A stretch of 64,000 nt of DNA from Monosporascus cannonballus (GCA_004154925.1 QJNS01000027.1:310001-374000), one strand, 5' to 3'; positions 44,406 through 58,290 are shown, counted from the stretch's first letter. The notes: a model not told the origin generated them from the letters alone. Program-made: numbers and translations.

Positions 44406-47400
44406 TTTTAATAACCCTTTAATTAATAAAGGGCTAATAATTTATTTTATAATTAACATATAAGCTGTTTGTAACTGAATGTTATTCATAATATAAAATA
44501 ATGTTTAAAAGATAAATAATATATCTGATTTTTATTATAAGATAATAAAAGATTAATTCTCAGTGTAAATAATTAACTCTTTATAGAAAAAGTGTTTGAA
44601 TTAATTAATAATATAGCATTAATAATTTCTCGATTTTCAAAAGGTCTATTTTTTGAAGCAATAATTTACATTTATAAAAAATTTAATTAAAGTTTAAGAA
44701 TTTAAGAGTAAAGAAATTAAAACCGAAAGAGAAGAAAAGGCAATATAAAGCTTAATAAATAGAAAAACAAAAAGAATTAACGCTAACGAGATATTGTATA
44801 TTTTAATTGTAAAAGTTCGAATCTTTTAAAGAAAACGCTAAGTATATTCGATAATAAGGCTTTTAACTTTGCTATTATTTAATATTAACTAGTAACGAAA
44901 AAATTTCTTTTCTTTTTTAATTATTATAAGATGTTAAATATTAAATATTAAAAGCTAACTTTCTTAAAACTTTATAACAGATTTATAAATATGAAGAGAT
45001 TTCTAATTCGGTCTCAATTTTACCTAAAATTTTATAACAGTTCTTGAATGAAACGTTATTAGGAAATAATAATTATTTTATAGTTTCTAGTCTGGAAAAT
45101 CATTTCATAATTCGAACGTATTATAAAAAATTACTTATAAAATTACTTTCATAATTTATAGGATATAAAAAATTATATTTTAGTAAATATCAGCTTTTTT
45201 AAAAACGGCTGTAAACGGTATTTAAAAAGCTGGATAAGGAATAATATACGGTTAAATCACTTTATTTTTTGGTTAAATTATTTTAACATTTAATTATAGA
45301 ACTAAGTTTAATCATTTGAGAATTATTTTTAATTTATCGAAAAACGCGTTATTTTATCTTTATTACTACAATTTGAAGCTTTAGATTCAAAACAAACTAT
45401 TTATGGAAGTTAAAATTGGATTTTTTACAAAATATACCTATGAGGCGATTATAACCAATAAAGGTATTTTTAATCGGTATTTTTAAGCGGTATTTTTAAA
45501 AAGAATTAATAAACAAAATCACGGTAAAACCTTTTAGTAGCCGAATTAGAAAAGATAAAGGTAAACTTTAAAAGGAAATAAATACTGTTACGAAAAGGTT
45601 CAGGAAAAACAAATTTAATATAAAGTAGTTCAATTCTAACAAAAAAGGTATTTTAGGAACGAATATCGTCTTTCTGTTAAAAGATATTTTAAAAAACAGC
45701 AATGTTGTAATTTTTTTAAAAGAATTAAATCATTAAATAAAAAACCGATACTAAGGTAAAAAATAAAGAAAAAGATTGAATTGGATCTTCTCTAACCGGA
45801 ATTTATTTTTAACATAATTATTTAAATCTAAAAATGCATTCTTAAATATGAAAATTATTATATTTATTAGGACCTTACGGTTGAAGCCTACGAATATTAT
45901 TTAAGATCAACAGGTTTCAAGATAATTATGAAGTTAAAATATCTTTATTAATTGGATGTACTACATTGCGAGATATACGAAAAATAGAGTTAATATCGGC
46001 TAAATATTAGTAATTATAAATAATTTTTAAAGGTTTCCTAATTTCTTAAACGTGTTATATATTTAAAGGAACTTTTAATATATTTTTATAATTTCCTAGA
46101 CTTTACGCTCTGTTAGTTTCACGATTGGATGATTTATTTAAAAATTAAATAATAATAATAATTAATAATTCGAATAGAATGAAAAAGCTTTTAAAAAACC
46201 TAACGCTATGTTTAAATAAATAGAAATATCTCTAAAGCAAAAATATTTTTCTTTTTGTTACTTATTTTCGCAATTAAAATCAAGTTAAAAAGTTATATAG
46301 CAAAAGTACAGATATTATTTCCCCGTATTTTGTATTTAATGAAAATATCTATATATAAAAGTATTTCTTTTTTGGAAAGTTTATAACTTTAATTTTATAT
46401 CTCGAAAAAACCAAAATTAGAGTTTGTGCTAAAAAGCCACTATTTTGAGATATTAATTAAGCAGAAAAAATATATAAGTATATGAATAATTTTTATACGA
46501 AATATATTATTAAAAAAGGTTGAGAATAAAAACTTTTATTTATTAGTACATTACGTTAATTAAAATATTTTAAAGGCTTTCGAAATTGAAATATCGGAAA
46601 ATCTACCGATACAAAGTCTTATATAAAGTAAGAAAAATATATGCAATTAAATCAAAATTCTCTTTCACTATAAATATTAAACATTTAAAGCTAGAATTAA
46701 CCTAAAAGAAAACAGTAATTTTATTTTTCAGATAATAACAGAAAGGCATTAAATTACATAGAGGTATAAATTGCGCATTTAAAAATTATTTACAATGCAC
46801 TATGGTTTGTATAAATACGACAATAGATAAATATTGTAAAAGAATTTAATGGTTTTCTATTTACATATAAAACTTTTAAAAATAATTTTTATTAATTATA
46901 ACGGAAATTTTAAAATACAATATTGCTTTAAAAACTCGTTATTTCCATTTTAAAAATTTATGGATTAATTTAAAAAAAGATATTTTTCTCAAATAATAAA
47001 GTATTACGTAAGGCAGAGTTTTACAAAATCTATTGTATAATTGAAAGTATACCAATCTTGCTTTAAATCATATCAATATTTTAAAATACTACAAATTTAA
47101 AACACTATTGGAAAACTAAAAAGATTATAGGTTATTACTATAAAATTAATAAGATTATAAAACATACATTAAAATATTTTTATCTCTCATTTAGAAAACC
47201 TATTATATAAACTTTAAACAATTAAAAGTATGTTGAAAAATATATAACTAGATTTTAAAGGAGAATACATTTTACTTTTTAAATGCGGCACTAATTATTG
47301 AGTATTTATAATTCATAAACTTTAATGAAAATAAACAAACAAATCGACTAACAAGGAAATTTCGTTTATCGACATATAGTTAATTTCAAATAATTATATA

Positions 47401-48249
47401 ATATTATTATTAACAACGGATCCTGTTTAATCTTTATAACTATCTCAAAAAGAAACATTAGTAAAGTCAAATAATTTAAAATATTTGATTGCTGAAACGG
47501 TTATTATTGTATTAAAAAAATAAAAAAATAAAAAGCCCTTTTACAACAATATAGGGATACTATAAATACCAACTTATACTTATAGAACTTAATAATATAC
47601 TTATGAATTTCTAACACTTAATTAAAATTATTTTTAAAAACCTTTACATTATTTTATATTTGTGTACATTAACGATATGCTTATTTACATAAATAACTTT
47701 AAAAAATATAAAGTGTAATCTGTTTCAGTATTTCAATTCTGAATAATGAATATATTCGAACGCTTTTAGCAAAAAATATATGGTATACCCAAAAAATGAT
47801 TTTCTTAGTATTGACTTTTATTTTAAGGTAAATTTAATTTTAGGATTCTGAATATGGAGTCCTTAATAACTAGCTTCCTTCTAACAAAATGAACGTTACC
47901 GGCAGTGCACAAATTTTAAAATTTATTAATTATATATCTAACTTATTTACGGAATATTGAAACTGAATTACATTATTAATAAAACTTTTATAAAAAATAT
48001 AATATAAAAAGTCCAGATTTTGAAAATAAAAAGAAACAAAAAAAGTCTTTTTGTAATTTAAACTCGAAATTATTAAAAGTCATTAATAAACCTATTTAAT
48101 ATAAACAAAACGTTTAAAGAACAACGCTTTAAATTACACTTTAAGCGTTATTCCAACATAACTAAAAAAAGAAATCGAAAATAATATCCAAAATTTATTG
48201 CTTGAAAAAGTTATAAAAAGCAAAATTTAAATATTTAATCTATATTACA
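44406..48249 (+). other. Element F 5' interior, no intact gene
   Basis: About 3.8 kb of AT-rich degraded sequence expected to hold gag and protease. No motif was resolved and no long frame is present. Confidence 0.4.
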
Positions 48250-48650
48250 AATCTGTTAATAATTTTTAATACTTTTAAAAAGGCAAAAATCCATTTTTAA
48301 TGGAATTAAAAAGTCTTCCGATATTTGCTTTAATTATAAAAACCTTATCCTGCTGATGAAAATATAGAAATTAAATAAACTATATAAATCCTAACTGGTG
48401 TTTCACTTAAATTTAATTTTAAAATTTATTATACCAAAAAATATCTAGCTACGTATATTTAATCTTAAAGATAATTATAATTTCAAAAAGTTTAAAAAGA
48501 AGTGTAGAATTATCTCGATAACGAAACCGTTATTATATATTCATACAAAATATTAAAAATAATAACTCTCGAATTATTAATGCGGTTTCGAAAATCATAC
48601 AATAAAAATAAAAAGAGTCAAACAATTACATAAACAGCTCGAAAATTAGC
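48250..48650 (+). pseudogene. Element F reverse-transcriptase-like trace
   Basis: The plus frame gives 'DICFNYKNL' near 48315-48345 (family: x-C-V-D-Y-R-x-L), then 'IFNLKDNYNF' near 48460 (family: D-L-x-x-A-Y-x-x-I), then 'NYLDNE' near 48510 in another frame. The spacing between the last two is shorter than in a full domain, so there may be a deletion. Weak but ordered. Confidence 0.4.
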
Positions 48651-50067
48651 TATAATTTTAGAGCATTACTAACGTTTTTAAAATTTAATAAAAAAACTTC
48701 GCTAAAGAGTTTTACGAAAATCTGTTAAATAATTATTAGAGAACCTTTAAAACTATTCAACGGTTTTAAGAATAATATGACTTTTTAAATTTATGAAAAA
48801 TGATTAAAAAGGATTTACATGTTATAATATTTGTAATATAACTAAAATAACTCGTTCTAAATTATATAACTCGCTGAAATATATCAATACTGCTAATAAA
48901 ATATAAAATGTTGTAACTTATAAATGTATTGTTAGCATATTTATATTTAAAAGCCCCGTAACTAGATTTGAATACTATAAAATATAAGTAATTATCGATA
49001 AATGTGTAAAATATAAGTGTTTTTACTTTTTAAAAAAATACAACTACAAAATATTTAACTTATGTTATCATTGGAAATGATTTCTATGAAGATAAGATAC
49101 TAATAAAGTCCGTTTCGGATAAGAATATGCTTTTTATATTTAAATTTAACATTTATATTTTCAGATGAATCGGTAATACATTTAAATTTTTAATAATGTT
49201 TATTTTTAAATACACAGACAAATAATATAAAACAATTAACCGCTTAAATAATATTGTGACAGTGATATTAATTATCAGTAAAATATTTAAACAAAGGTTT
49301 TTACTATTAGTATAAATAATTTTTACCATGTTAATTAACGAAAATACAGGCGTATTTCTATTTACGGCTATATATAGACGGAATATTCATAATCAACAAC
49401 CGACGTTTAAAGGTATTACTACATTATCTAATACAAATATATTAATAATGAAAATAAAAATAATGTATATTCGTTTTCAAATTACATTTCTCTTATTTTT
49501 CAATTAAAATAATTTAATACTATAATAAACAAACAACTGAAGAATAGTTTTGTTAAAATGAAATAAGATTTAGTTATTACGCTAAAAATAAAACTTAACG
49601 TTTAACATATTACAAATTGAATCTAAAAAACCTAATAATAAATTGGATTTTAAGATATTTCAATCGTATAATTTTAAGAAAGTGCTTTATAAAATTAATC
49701 ATCAATAATCATTATCTAAATTGATAAGAATATACTCTATATTTTATATTTCTTATTGCTTAAATTGAACTTTAAATACAGCTTTTTGTAAATAACCCTT
49801 GAAATTTTAAAAAGCGATAACGACAATTACAAAATTAACAAAGTTTTAGATTTCAAACTAGTTAAAAACAAAATTGAATAATTAATTAAGTAAAAAAGGT
49901 TTTTATACCAAAAGAATATTTAGACATTATTTAATTATTTAACGAACGTAATAAACATAATTAAAATATTTCACCACTAGAACTCCGACCGATCGATTTT
50001 AGCGCAGCTTAATATGGCAGGAGCTGGATGACGCCAAGACTTTTAGATGTTGTATATCTCTTTGATT

Positions 50068-50085
50068 GACAGCGTTTTCGCTGTC
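50068..50085. terminator. Perfect hairpin in a GC-normal patch of element F
   Basis: GACAGCG-TTTT-CGCTGTC, a 7-bp perfect stem, lies within 49980-50130, a patch of almost unmutated composition near the 3' part of F. By position it corresponds to the GC-rich inverted repeats of B (41405-41444). A terminator or convergence role is inferred only. Confidence 0.3.
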
Positions 50086-50861
50086 TCTCTTCTTCGAGAA
50101 ATCAAGCTATTACACCAAATCTTGCGTATTACAGCAAAAGTTATAAACAATAATAATTCTCTATTTATATCTAATCATACGTCGTATTAATCCAAAGAAA
50201 TAAAGAACTGCGTTATAACGCCATTTTAAAGCAAACTAAGCTTATTTTGCGTTTATATAACATATTTTTTTTTAATATCTTTTACTTTTTTAATTAATTC
50301 AATTCATAGTTTTCCATCAAAATCGCCATAACTTTGTTTTCTTTAAATTTTTTATTAAAAACCCAAGTACTTTAATGAAGTAAAAAACTTTTAGGATTCT
50401 TTTTTTGTTAAAAATATATATTCTTTTAGCATTAACGCAAATTATTTAATTATTTTTAACATCTTTTTAACACGTTATATTGTTATCCTGAATCTAATAT
50501 TATTGGTCATTAAAATCGTACTTGTTTAATTTAATTTCGTTGGAGGATTGATAATTACAACATAACAAATAAAACGTTAACGACAAATATAACATTTATA
50601 ATTCGAAATATCAAATACCTAAAAGAAAATATATAGATATATCAACGGGCATAATTGAAGTAAAAAGGATTTTGAAAATTGGATTTTGTACTTAAAGCAG
50701 TCTAAACATTGTGAAAATCTCATGAATTTATGTATCTTTGTTTTCGAATACCACTTAATATAATGAAATTAATTAAACCTATTTTAAAAGCTTGTAAATA
50801 AATTAAACGGTTATTTACGGTTTTTATCTTTGGAAAAAAAATTCTTAAAAAGAAAAAATAA

Positions 50862-51284
50862 TATTAAAGAAATCAAAGTTCCTATTTCGAACAACCTTAC
50901 CTTGAAGACCTAAGACAAGCTTGTTTCAGCTAAACCTTGAACAAAAAAACTTAGTATTCAAAATAATCTAATGAATTTAAGTAATCTGACTAATGTGAAA
51001 TTAAATCTCAAAAATTATATAAATTTACAATATAATTATTATAAAAAGAAAAATATATAACAAATTAGGTTTCTCTTGGTGAATAATTACTTATTTAAGT
51101 TCGTTCATTAATTATTAATTTAAGCTTCTAAGTAAAGTTATTATTTTGATATTAAGGTCAAAATCCGCGAACCTTTTTAACAAACAAATTAATCAATTTT
51201 TTTCGTCCTATTGTTACTTGCAAATCAATACCCTTTTCGAATACTGCTTATGCTTCTAGATAGATATATAATAGTTTCGTTACA
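50862..51284 (+). repeat. 3' LTR of element F (423 bp)
   Basis: It follows a purine-rich run (aaaaagaaaaaataa), starts 'tattaaagaaatcaaag' and ends with 'gtttcgttaca', then AAGGT. Confidence 0.88.
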
Positions 51285-51289
51285 AAGGT

Positions 51290-53879
51290 TTACATATCGT
51301 AGAAATCTAAACAGCCACCTCAAAATAATTGAATCTTTGTATCAAAAAACCAACCATAGAATAAGTTAAAAAACAATAATAAAGCAATTAAGATAATAGG
51401 AACTTAATACAAATAAAATTTATTACGATAGACAATTTGAGGTAGAATACAAAAAGTCAAAAAGATAACTTAAAAGGCGTTATAAAAATGGCAAAACACC
51501 TTGGAAAATAATTAAAGAAATGTTAAAAGTAAATAAGAAATATGCATTTTGCAATTTCTAATAAATATGAAAAAGATATACGCTATATATTATAAACGAC
51601 AAGAATATTCAGTATATAACGAATAAAAAGATTCTTAATTAACGTATCGTACATATGTATTAAAAAACATTTAGTTTCCTGAATTAAACAGAAAATAATA
51701 AAATAAATAAACAATAAGGTGGATATTTTGGATATATTGCTTTACAAAATAACATGGATAAATATAGAATTGAATAAAATAGGGAGAAAAACGTAATATT
51801 AAGTTAGAAAACCTATATTATTTTTTTAATTAATATAATTATTAGTTAGTAACAGAGGCAATTTAATAAATCGCAAACAACTATTGTTATAAGAGTAATA
51901 CGGGTCTGTATTTTTAATTAATATTTATTTTAAATATTTTAAAGAAAATCAACTTTAAAGAAAGAAATTCGATAATATATTTAGGAACTGTATTAAGAAA
52001 ATGATAAGTTGTCGAAAACCGCATAACATGATAGTTTTTAACGAAGAACTTAATTTATTCAATAAAAGAAAAGTTTAAAAGCTAATTAAAGAAAATTAAT
52101 ATAATTTTAAAGAAAACACCTAGATCTAAACGATAAACATGATAATCCATTATATTTTAGGTAAATATATAAACAAATCTGAATAAATTTGAAAAAGATT
52201 AAAAGAGGTTGTTATTTATGAAAAGGCTCTAGAATGATCAATTTTTATGAAATTAAAAAGGATTTCTGAAAAGGATTTTAAATATAACAATAAAAGACGT
52301 TAAGGGTTCTGTTACTTGAGATATACGAATTGGAACCTTTTTATATATCGTAATAAGAGATTATAAAGTTTTGAAGGAAATTATATTATATTAAATGTTA
52401 TGAATAAATATAAATTATGGTAAAAATATAAAATAAAATATTATATAATTATTAATAACAAGATTTGAAATTCCCTTTACGATCGCCGCAATGCTTAACG
52501 TAAAATTAATTATTTCGATATGTTTATTTAAAACTAAAATAAAATGAATGATTCCGATGTAGTTTAATATAAATTTTATAAATAATCTTGAGATTATTAT
52601 AAATATATTATTATTGAAATTGAATTCAGGAAAGACTTGACGCAACCGGATTTAATTTATTTTCCTTTTACAAATAAGAAGAAGTTTACAATTTCAATAT
52701 GTAATCCAAATTAATAATACGCAGAGAAATAAAAATATAATAAGTATTTTATCATTTAAAGAAAACAATAAATGAAAAGAAATACATTTTAAAAAAGATA
52801 TATCAATATTACTATTAGAATACAATTCAAATAATTAACTACGTATTGAAAACAATAAATCCTAAAATTAAGAGTTGCAATTTATATCTTATTGAGATGT
52901 TAAATATATAAAAGGTTATTTTTTTAAAAAACAAAATTGAAAACGAACTTATGAAAATATAGCATATAAAGATATACAATATATTTTAAAAGTCAGGTGT
53001 ATTTTCGAAGTTTTTCTTATTTAATACTTTAATAAAAATTAATTATACATATTTAAAAGAATATTTTGAAAATGGATTATAAAAATGATAAATTTCATTT
53101 TCTTTAGAATTCGTAAAGTATATTGTATTTTTATTAATTAAGAAAAATAAAGAATAGGATTATTAAAGGTCTAAGATTGATATTATGAGTTATTAAAATA
53201 TCCAGTGAAGCTTATAAAATTAAGGAATTTGTAATCGTGATTTTTAAAACCAAATAGGACTTTATTAAAATTCAACAAAATATAAAGAAAATTAGATTTT
53301 AAAATACAATAAAATTAGAAACCTATTATTAAATTGTTAACAAATTATATTTTTTTTCATTTATTATTTTAACGATACGTCTACGGATCCAACTATTAAA
53401 CCACATATATAATATGTTGTATAATGTTTTCCATTTTCTATGAGGTATTGAATTACTATTTAATATAAATGATCAATTTTATAAATATAAAATAGAATTT
53501 ATTACAGATATTATGATTTCAAGAAATTTTAAAATAATATTTAAAGAGATTTTTATAATTATAAAATCATAATGATTGATTGTAGTTTAAAAGTGATAAA
53601 TAATTTTACAATTTGTTAATTAGTTTAGAAACTGTACATGAATGATTAATTAATTTATAATATTTTCAATTAACTGTATTAAAAAATTCAAATAAAGGTT
53701 AAGAACGAAAGTAAAAAGTTGTAGAAAATTAAAAATTTAACTATTAATAGGTTAACTTTAAGTATATAAGATTTAATAAGCTTTATGAACTTAGTAACTA
53801 ATATTTGAAATTACGTATTAAACATAATAATTAAAGAAGAAAAATATGAAAATACATTACATCTTATAATACTAGGTTT
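51290..53879 (+). other. Element E interior, gag to reverse transcriptase region, no intact gene
   Basis: The continuation of E after F. It is heavily degraded and no motif was resolved. The minus-strand frame at 52415-52645 is hydrophobic and probably artefactual. Confidence 0.45.
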
Positions 53880-54030
53880 AAAAAACCTTTGTAAGCTTAA
53901 GGTGTAAACAGATTATTAAAGTCTTACCCGTTTTGTTATGACTAAAGAATTTATAGAACGATAATTATGAAATTTCTAAAAAATAACGAATTTCGATTCC
54001 GTTATTATTTTTAAAAAACCTTTAAAAACA
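53880..54030 (+). pseudogene. Element E RNase H remnant
   Basis: The plus frame reads 'LKNLCKLKV', stop, 'TDY', stop, 'SLTRFVMTKEFIERQL', then 'FDSVIIFKKPLKT', the usual Y-T-D-H-x-x-L ... F-x-x-x-I-x-Y-x-K-G-x-x-N arrangement of gypsy RNase H ends. Confidence 0.7.
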
Positions 54031-54514
54031 TTAAAATCTGTATTTTAAAAAAGGGATTAAATTTAAAAAAAATTATTAAAATTAATAATGTAATTTTAAG
54101 TATTATTCTAAAAAGTATTTATCTCTTAGTGCAATCTTGACAATATAAGCAATATTATACGATATATATTAAGGAATCAAGAATCATAATATTCATTTAA
54201 TACAAACATAAATACATTATAGGTGTTAACAAAATATTAAATACATTTCAGAAGTTATATATACAAACATTGAATATATAAATTTTCAAACTTTATACAA
54301 TCTTGGCAGGTTTTTAACGTATTCGTTTTTAAAAGAAATATAACTATAATATAACTTTTATAATAAGGAACAAACATTACATTATATATATTACGAAACA
54401 TTATGATCTTTATAAATTTTAAACAAATTATGGAATTTAATCAGTATTAGTTTTATTATCAAATTTTCCCTATTCGAAAACCTGATAATAAAAATATATT
54501 ACGATAGTACTTTT

Positions 54515-54880
54515 ATTATTGTTGACAGATTTACGAAGTTGTTTTATTATTTCATTTACCTTATGAAATATCATTCATTGATCGTATATATTATAAATAT
54601 TTTTAAAAAGAAATCTTAATATACTCATATGATTATATAAAAATAATTTTATTAAAAGATCATATTTACTTTAAAGTCTTACTAAGCTTTATATTATAAC
54701 CGAATTTAAATTATAAAATATTTCAATATATTTAAACTTTAAATAAATAAATGAACGACATAAATAGATTAAATACTAAATATATATTTACGATATTATG
54801 GTCATTACGAATAAAACAATTAGGTTATAAAGTTATTACTTAATTCATTAATACATGATATTAATAATTATCTAAATTTT
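54515..54880 (+). pseudogene. Element E integrase core remnant
   Basis: The plus frame starts 'VDRFTKLFYYFIYLMKYHS' at about 54520, the classic first-Asp region of gypsy integrases. Later pieces match the D-x-x-x-x-F and Q-T-x-x-Q-T-E regions in broken form ('INE', stop), with 'IKQLGYKVIT' near 54820 equivalent to the W-x-x-x-L-P segment. It ends 60 bp before the Fot1-type insertion. Confidence 0.7.
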
Positions 54881-54936
54881 AAACAATATTAAGTAATACA
54901 AGTTTTAATTATGGATATGATATTTTTGAAAATATA

Positions 54937-56743
54937 TCACGTAATTTAGCATCGAACCGCCTATATAAGCGAAGTGTTTATCAAAATTTAATTTTTTAAT
55001 TACCTTATTTCACCGGTATAGCTTTTAATATAAAAATATGTTTAAGCTTTTAAAAGAAATAAGATTAAACTTTGTTATTTAGATTAAAAAAAACGCGCTC
55101 TTCGTATTAGTTATCAAAAGCTTGTAACCATATATATTATCTCGAAAACCGTTTTTTAAGAACGAATCCAAGGCAAATTGATATAAGAGGATATACCGCC
55201 TAATTTGTCAAAATGAACCGTTTCCAAACGGCACATTATCATCGAATATACTTTCGATTTTCATTTTCGGATATTTTTTTCCTGACTTAAAATTATTAAA
55301 AATATAGCTGATATATTCTTATATAAATGCGATGCGAGATGCGTCGGCGTTAACTAGACGTCGACTTTCGTGATATAGGAAAATAAGTTAAAAATGCGTT
55401 TACATCGAAAGCTTGATTACGAAACGATAGTATATAAGGATTCAGCTGTATTTCGCAAATAGTTCGAGTTCGTACGTAATAGAATTGCGAAATACGGTAT
55501 TTCGAAAGAACATAAATATAATTTTGACGAAATTAATTTTTTAATAAGCTTAATAGCGATATCAGGTATGATAATTATAAATCTCGAAAGGAAAAAAAGG
55601 CTGAAATAAGCATAATAAGGCCATAAAATATCGGTTACGGTTATTTAAGCCGGCAGTTTTTAAGCCTGGGCCTTTTCGCCGTATACTATTATAATTTACA
55701 AAAACTATTTTATTTTTTGATATTATAATCGTTTTATATTATTTACATAGAAAATTGCTGTAAGTAATAACCGCTGAACAATAAATGTTTTATATTTAAA
55801 TTAGGTTAAATATTTTGACGAACATATTAAACCGCATAAGAAAAGTACCAAATATTTTTTTATCTTTAACGTTTACGAAAGATATTATTTAATAAAATTT
55901 AAAAGGTATTCCAAAGAATACTATATTAGTATATTTTATATTTTTCTTTATATATTTCATCAGTTACAGTTCTTTAATATAACATATTTTTCTTTATTAA
56001 AATGGATTTACGGTCGTTCTAATAAGAACTTTATAAGGCGTTATAATACGTACGTCCTGAAGGAAATCCTTTTCGGTATTTACGTAAAGATTAAAACGTT
56101 CATAATATCCGAAAACATTAAGGCCGATTTCCGCGATATTTATCTTATGTTATTAAACCTTGAACATAGTATTTCGCAATTTAATATCGGATCGCTCTTT
56201 TGAATATTAATTATTTTCTTATTATCATTACGATTTTACTTTAAAGATAAAATATTGAAAACTATTTAAGTTTTTCAAAATTGGATTTTACAATTTAATA
56301 ATTTAAAAAATAAATTTACAAATTATAAAGATAATTCGTTAATAACTATAATCGAAACGCCAAATTCCTTACCTAAAATTACCAATTATTTATTATATAA
56401 AATCGCTTTCCATAATAATAAGGTCGGCTATTTTCACGAAATTAATCACATTTTTAATAAACCCTAGGAAACAAAAAAATAAATGTTTCAAAAAAGGAAA
56501 ATTATTTATTTTTCAAAAAACGGAGATTTTTCGAGCCGAAGAAAAATAGTATTGTAACGTTTGTAATAAGCCTGGACAAAATATGCGCATTTATGAGGAA
56601 GTTATATATATTTAATAAAGACTATTCACAAAATCTTGAATTAATTTAAATATAATATAAGTATTAAGAAATTAAATATATATAATAAGATCGTTAAAAT
56701 CAGCGTTTTGCTTATGCAAATGCTTTGCTTATAGATTGCGTTA
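54937..56743 (+). mobile_element. Fot1/pogo-type DNA transposon (Tc1/mariner superfamily), RIP-degraded
   Basis: A 1807-bp element inferred from imperfect terminal inverted repeats of about 45-50 bp (left from 54937 'tcacgtaattta...ctatataagcgaa', right ending 56743 '...gcttatagattgcgtta') and TA at both ends (54935-54936 and 56744-56745), the known target of this superfamily. A pogo-type transposase fills it. Length and layout match fungal Fot1/Pot2 elements (about 1.8-1.9 kb). It inserted between the integrase of E and its 3' LTR. Confidence 0.85.
55040..56557 (+). pseudogene. Pogo/Fot1-family transposase, single frame with RIP stops and Asp-to-Asn changes
   Basis: One plus-strand frame carries the whole protein (about 505 codons) without frameshift but with many stops, most readable as Trp or Gln codons hit by transitions. 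In order: a helix-turn-helix/CENP-B-like DNA-binding region (about 55060-55440, including 'RTNPRQIDIRGYTA' and 'KMRLHRKLDYE'), then the DDE core. First catalytic Asp intact in 'YNFDE' (GAC 55526-55528). The second block 'FIFNVYERYY' has Asn at 55868-55870 where the family has Asp (L-D-G-H-x-S-H), and the third 'QFFNITYF' has Asn at 55976-55978 (family P-L-D-V). The last two Asp are 36 codons apart, normal for pogo. A charged tail ends at TAA 56555-56557. Inactive. Confidence 0.9.
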
Positions 56744-57869
56744 TAATAAGTTTATTAATATTAATATAATATTTATATCGCAATATTTTTAATCATTACA
56801 TTAAGAAATAAAAATAAAATTGATTTTGGTTTGCAAATAAATATAAAACTATTATAATTACAAGAATAAAGAATTAAGTCTTTAAAAAGGAAAGTAAATT
56901 TATATGAATATAAACAATATTAAAATATGCAAATTTAATAAATAATTTAATTAAGAAGACATTAAATAACATTTAATTATTAAGAGGTTTTTACAGAATA
57001 ATTGTGAAATAAAGTTTATATTAAAACTTAAGTTTCTTTTATTTTTTCACGTTTTGTTATTTAAGTTCATAATTAATATTATTAAAGTTTATATCAAATA
57101 TGATAATATGGAAATAAAAGATCCCATGATATACAAAATACAAAACTGTTTAATAAATAAAGGCAAAGCAACGAATTAATATTTAATTAAATAGAAACAC
57201 TATCCAAATTGCGAAAATATTCAAATTTATAAAGAATTTTATAAACGCTGAATATGTATTATAATGCTCTTATTAATAATAACGGAATTTAAGATCGCGT
57301 TATACTTACCGTTTTATAAAAACGCGGTTTGCAGATTAAAAAAATTTCAGTTCAAAATATTTATATCTGTAAATGCTTTATTTTTTATTTGCGTTGTTAT
57401 TTTGCGATATTTAAGGTCCTTAAATTTATCTAAAAATTGGAAAACGTAATTAATAAATGTAGTGTCTTATAGTTATTATGATTACAAGTTAATACAACTA
57501 CAGGTTATTCGAATTAAAAAATTAAACAAAGTTTTTTAAGAATTATGTTTCTAAATAATAAATTACTGCGATATAAATTTTAACAATAGAAACAAAAAGA
57601 ACTTTCTTTATTATATAGCCAGCTGCAATATTTATATTTCTTAGAACAAAGAATTCTTTTTATTATTGAATAAATAAAGATTTCTTTAAAGAAATAAGAG
57701 AAATATAGTATATTTTCGATATATTTCATATAAATTAAGTTAATTAAAATATACCGTTATTCGATTTTATAAAAACGTCGTTTCAAAATATAATTAGTCA
57801 TAATTAAAAAAGCGGAGAATTTAATAGCAAAAACCTTTAAGGGTAGGACTTGGAGAAAAAGGGAAATCG
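56744..57869 (+). other. Element E 3' interior between the Fot1 insertion and the 3' LTR
   Basis: It should hold the end of pol and any antisense frame equivalent to that of B. A plus-strand frame (57264-57449) is open for 61 codons but looks random. A purine tract (ggagaaaaagggaaa, 57851-57865) precedes the LTR. Confidence 0.4.
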
Positions 57870-58290
57870 TATTACGTTTTGACAAATCACGGCTTTCAAA
57901 AACGGTCGTAACAGAAATGGCTAAAAAAAGCTATATGGGTTACGTTATATAACGAATTACCAACTGATTAATAATAAGTCAACAAACCGGATTGTTAATT
58001 TACTAATAGTATACCAATAAACTAGATTACCAATTTAGTAGTAATAAATTAATAAACTGGATTCATAATATCTGAACAACAAGCTCATAAGTATAATTAA
58101 AACATATATATTCGTTATGCTGTATTATAATTAATAATAATATATAATAACACGTTCTTTTTTAAAATAGTTTTAGAGATACGAAATATAATCTATGTTT
58201 ATAATTATTGCTTAAAATCTGTTAACAACTTCGCTAATATAAACTCTTATAACTTAGAATTAATGGTTTGTTAAACTCTGGGCCGTTATA
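57870..58290 (+). repeat. 3' LTR of element E (421 bp)
   Basis: It starts 'tattacgttttgac' and carries three 35-bp tandem units (57955-57989, 57990-58024, 58025-58059) like the 5' LTR. It ends 'gccgttata' (mutated 'cgtcaca'), then ATATA. Confidence 0.9.

Larger units (their letters stand above)
43987..51284 (+). mobile_element. Element F: LTR retrotransposon nested in E
   Basis: A 7298-bp element. The LTRs 43987-44405 (419 bp) and 50862-51284 (423 bp) align throughout: shared 'ggttcctatttcga' near the start, 'gatagatatataatag' near the end. AAGGT flanks both sides (43982-43986 and 51285-51289). Plus orientation follows from the purine tract before 50862 and from a weak reverse-transcriptase trace at 48.3-48.6 kb. 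It is a different family from A, B, C and E by LTR sequence. Confidence 0.9.
27795..58290 (+). mobile_element. Element E: gypsy retrotransposon expanded to 30.5 kb by nested insertions
   Basis: The outermost element of the right block. Its 5' LTR begins at 27795 and is split by element B (27795-28082, resuming 42396-42494). Its 3' LTR is 57870-58290. Both LTRs carry three copies of the same 35-bp repeat, and ATATA flanks both ends (27790-27794 and 58291-58295). Recognisable plus-strand pol is at 53880-54030 (RNase H end) and 54515-54880 (integrase). Inserts inside its body are a 584-bp solo-LTR candidate, element F and a Fot1-type transposon. Subtracting all inserts leaves about 5.7 kb between the LTRs, normal for the family. 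Confidence 0.9.
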
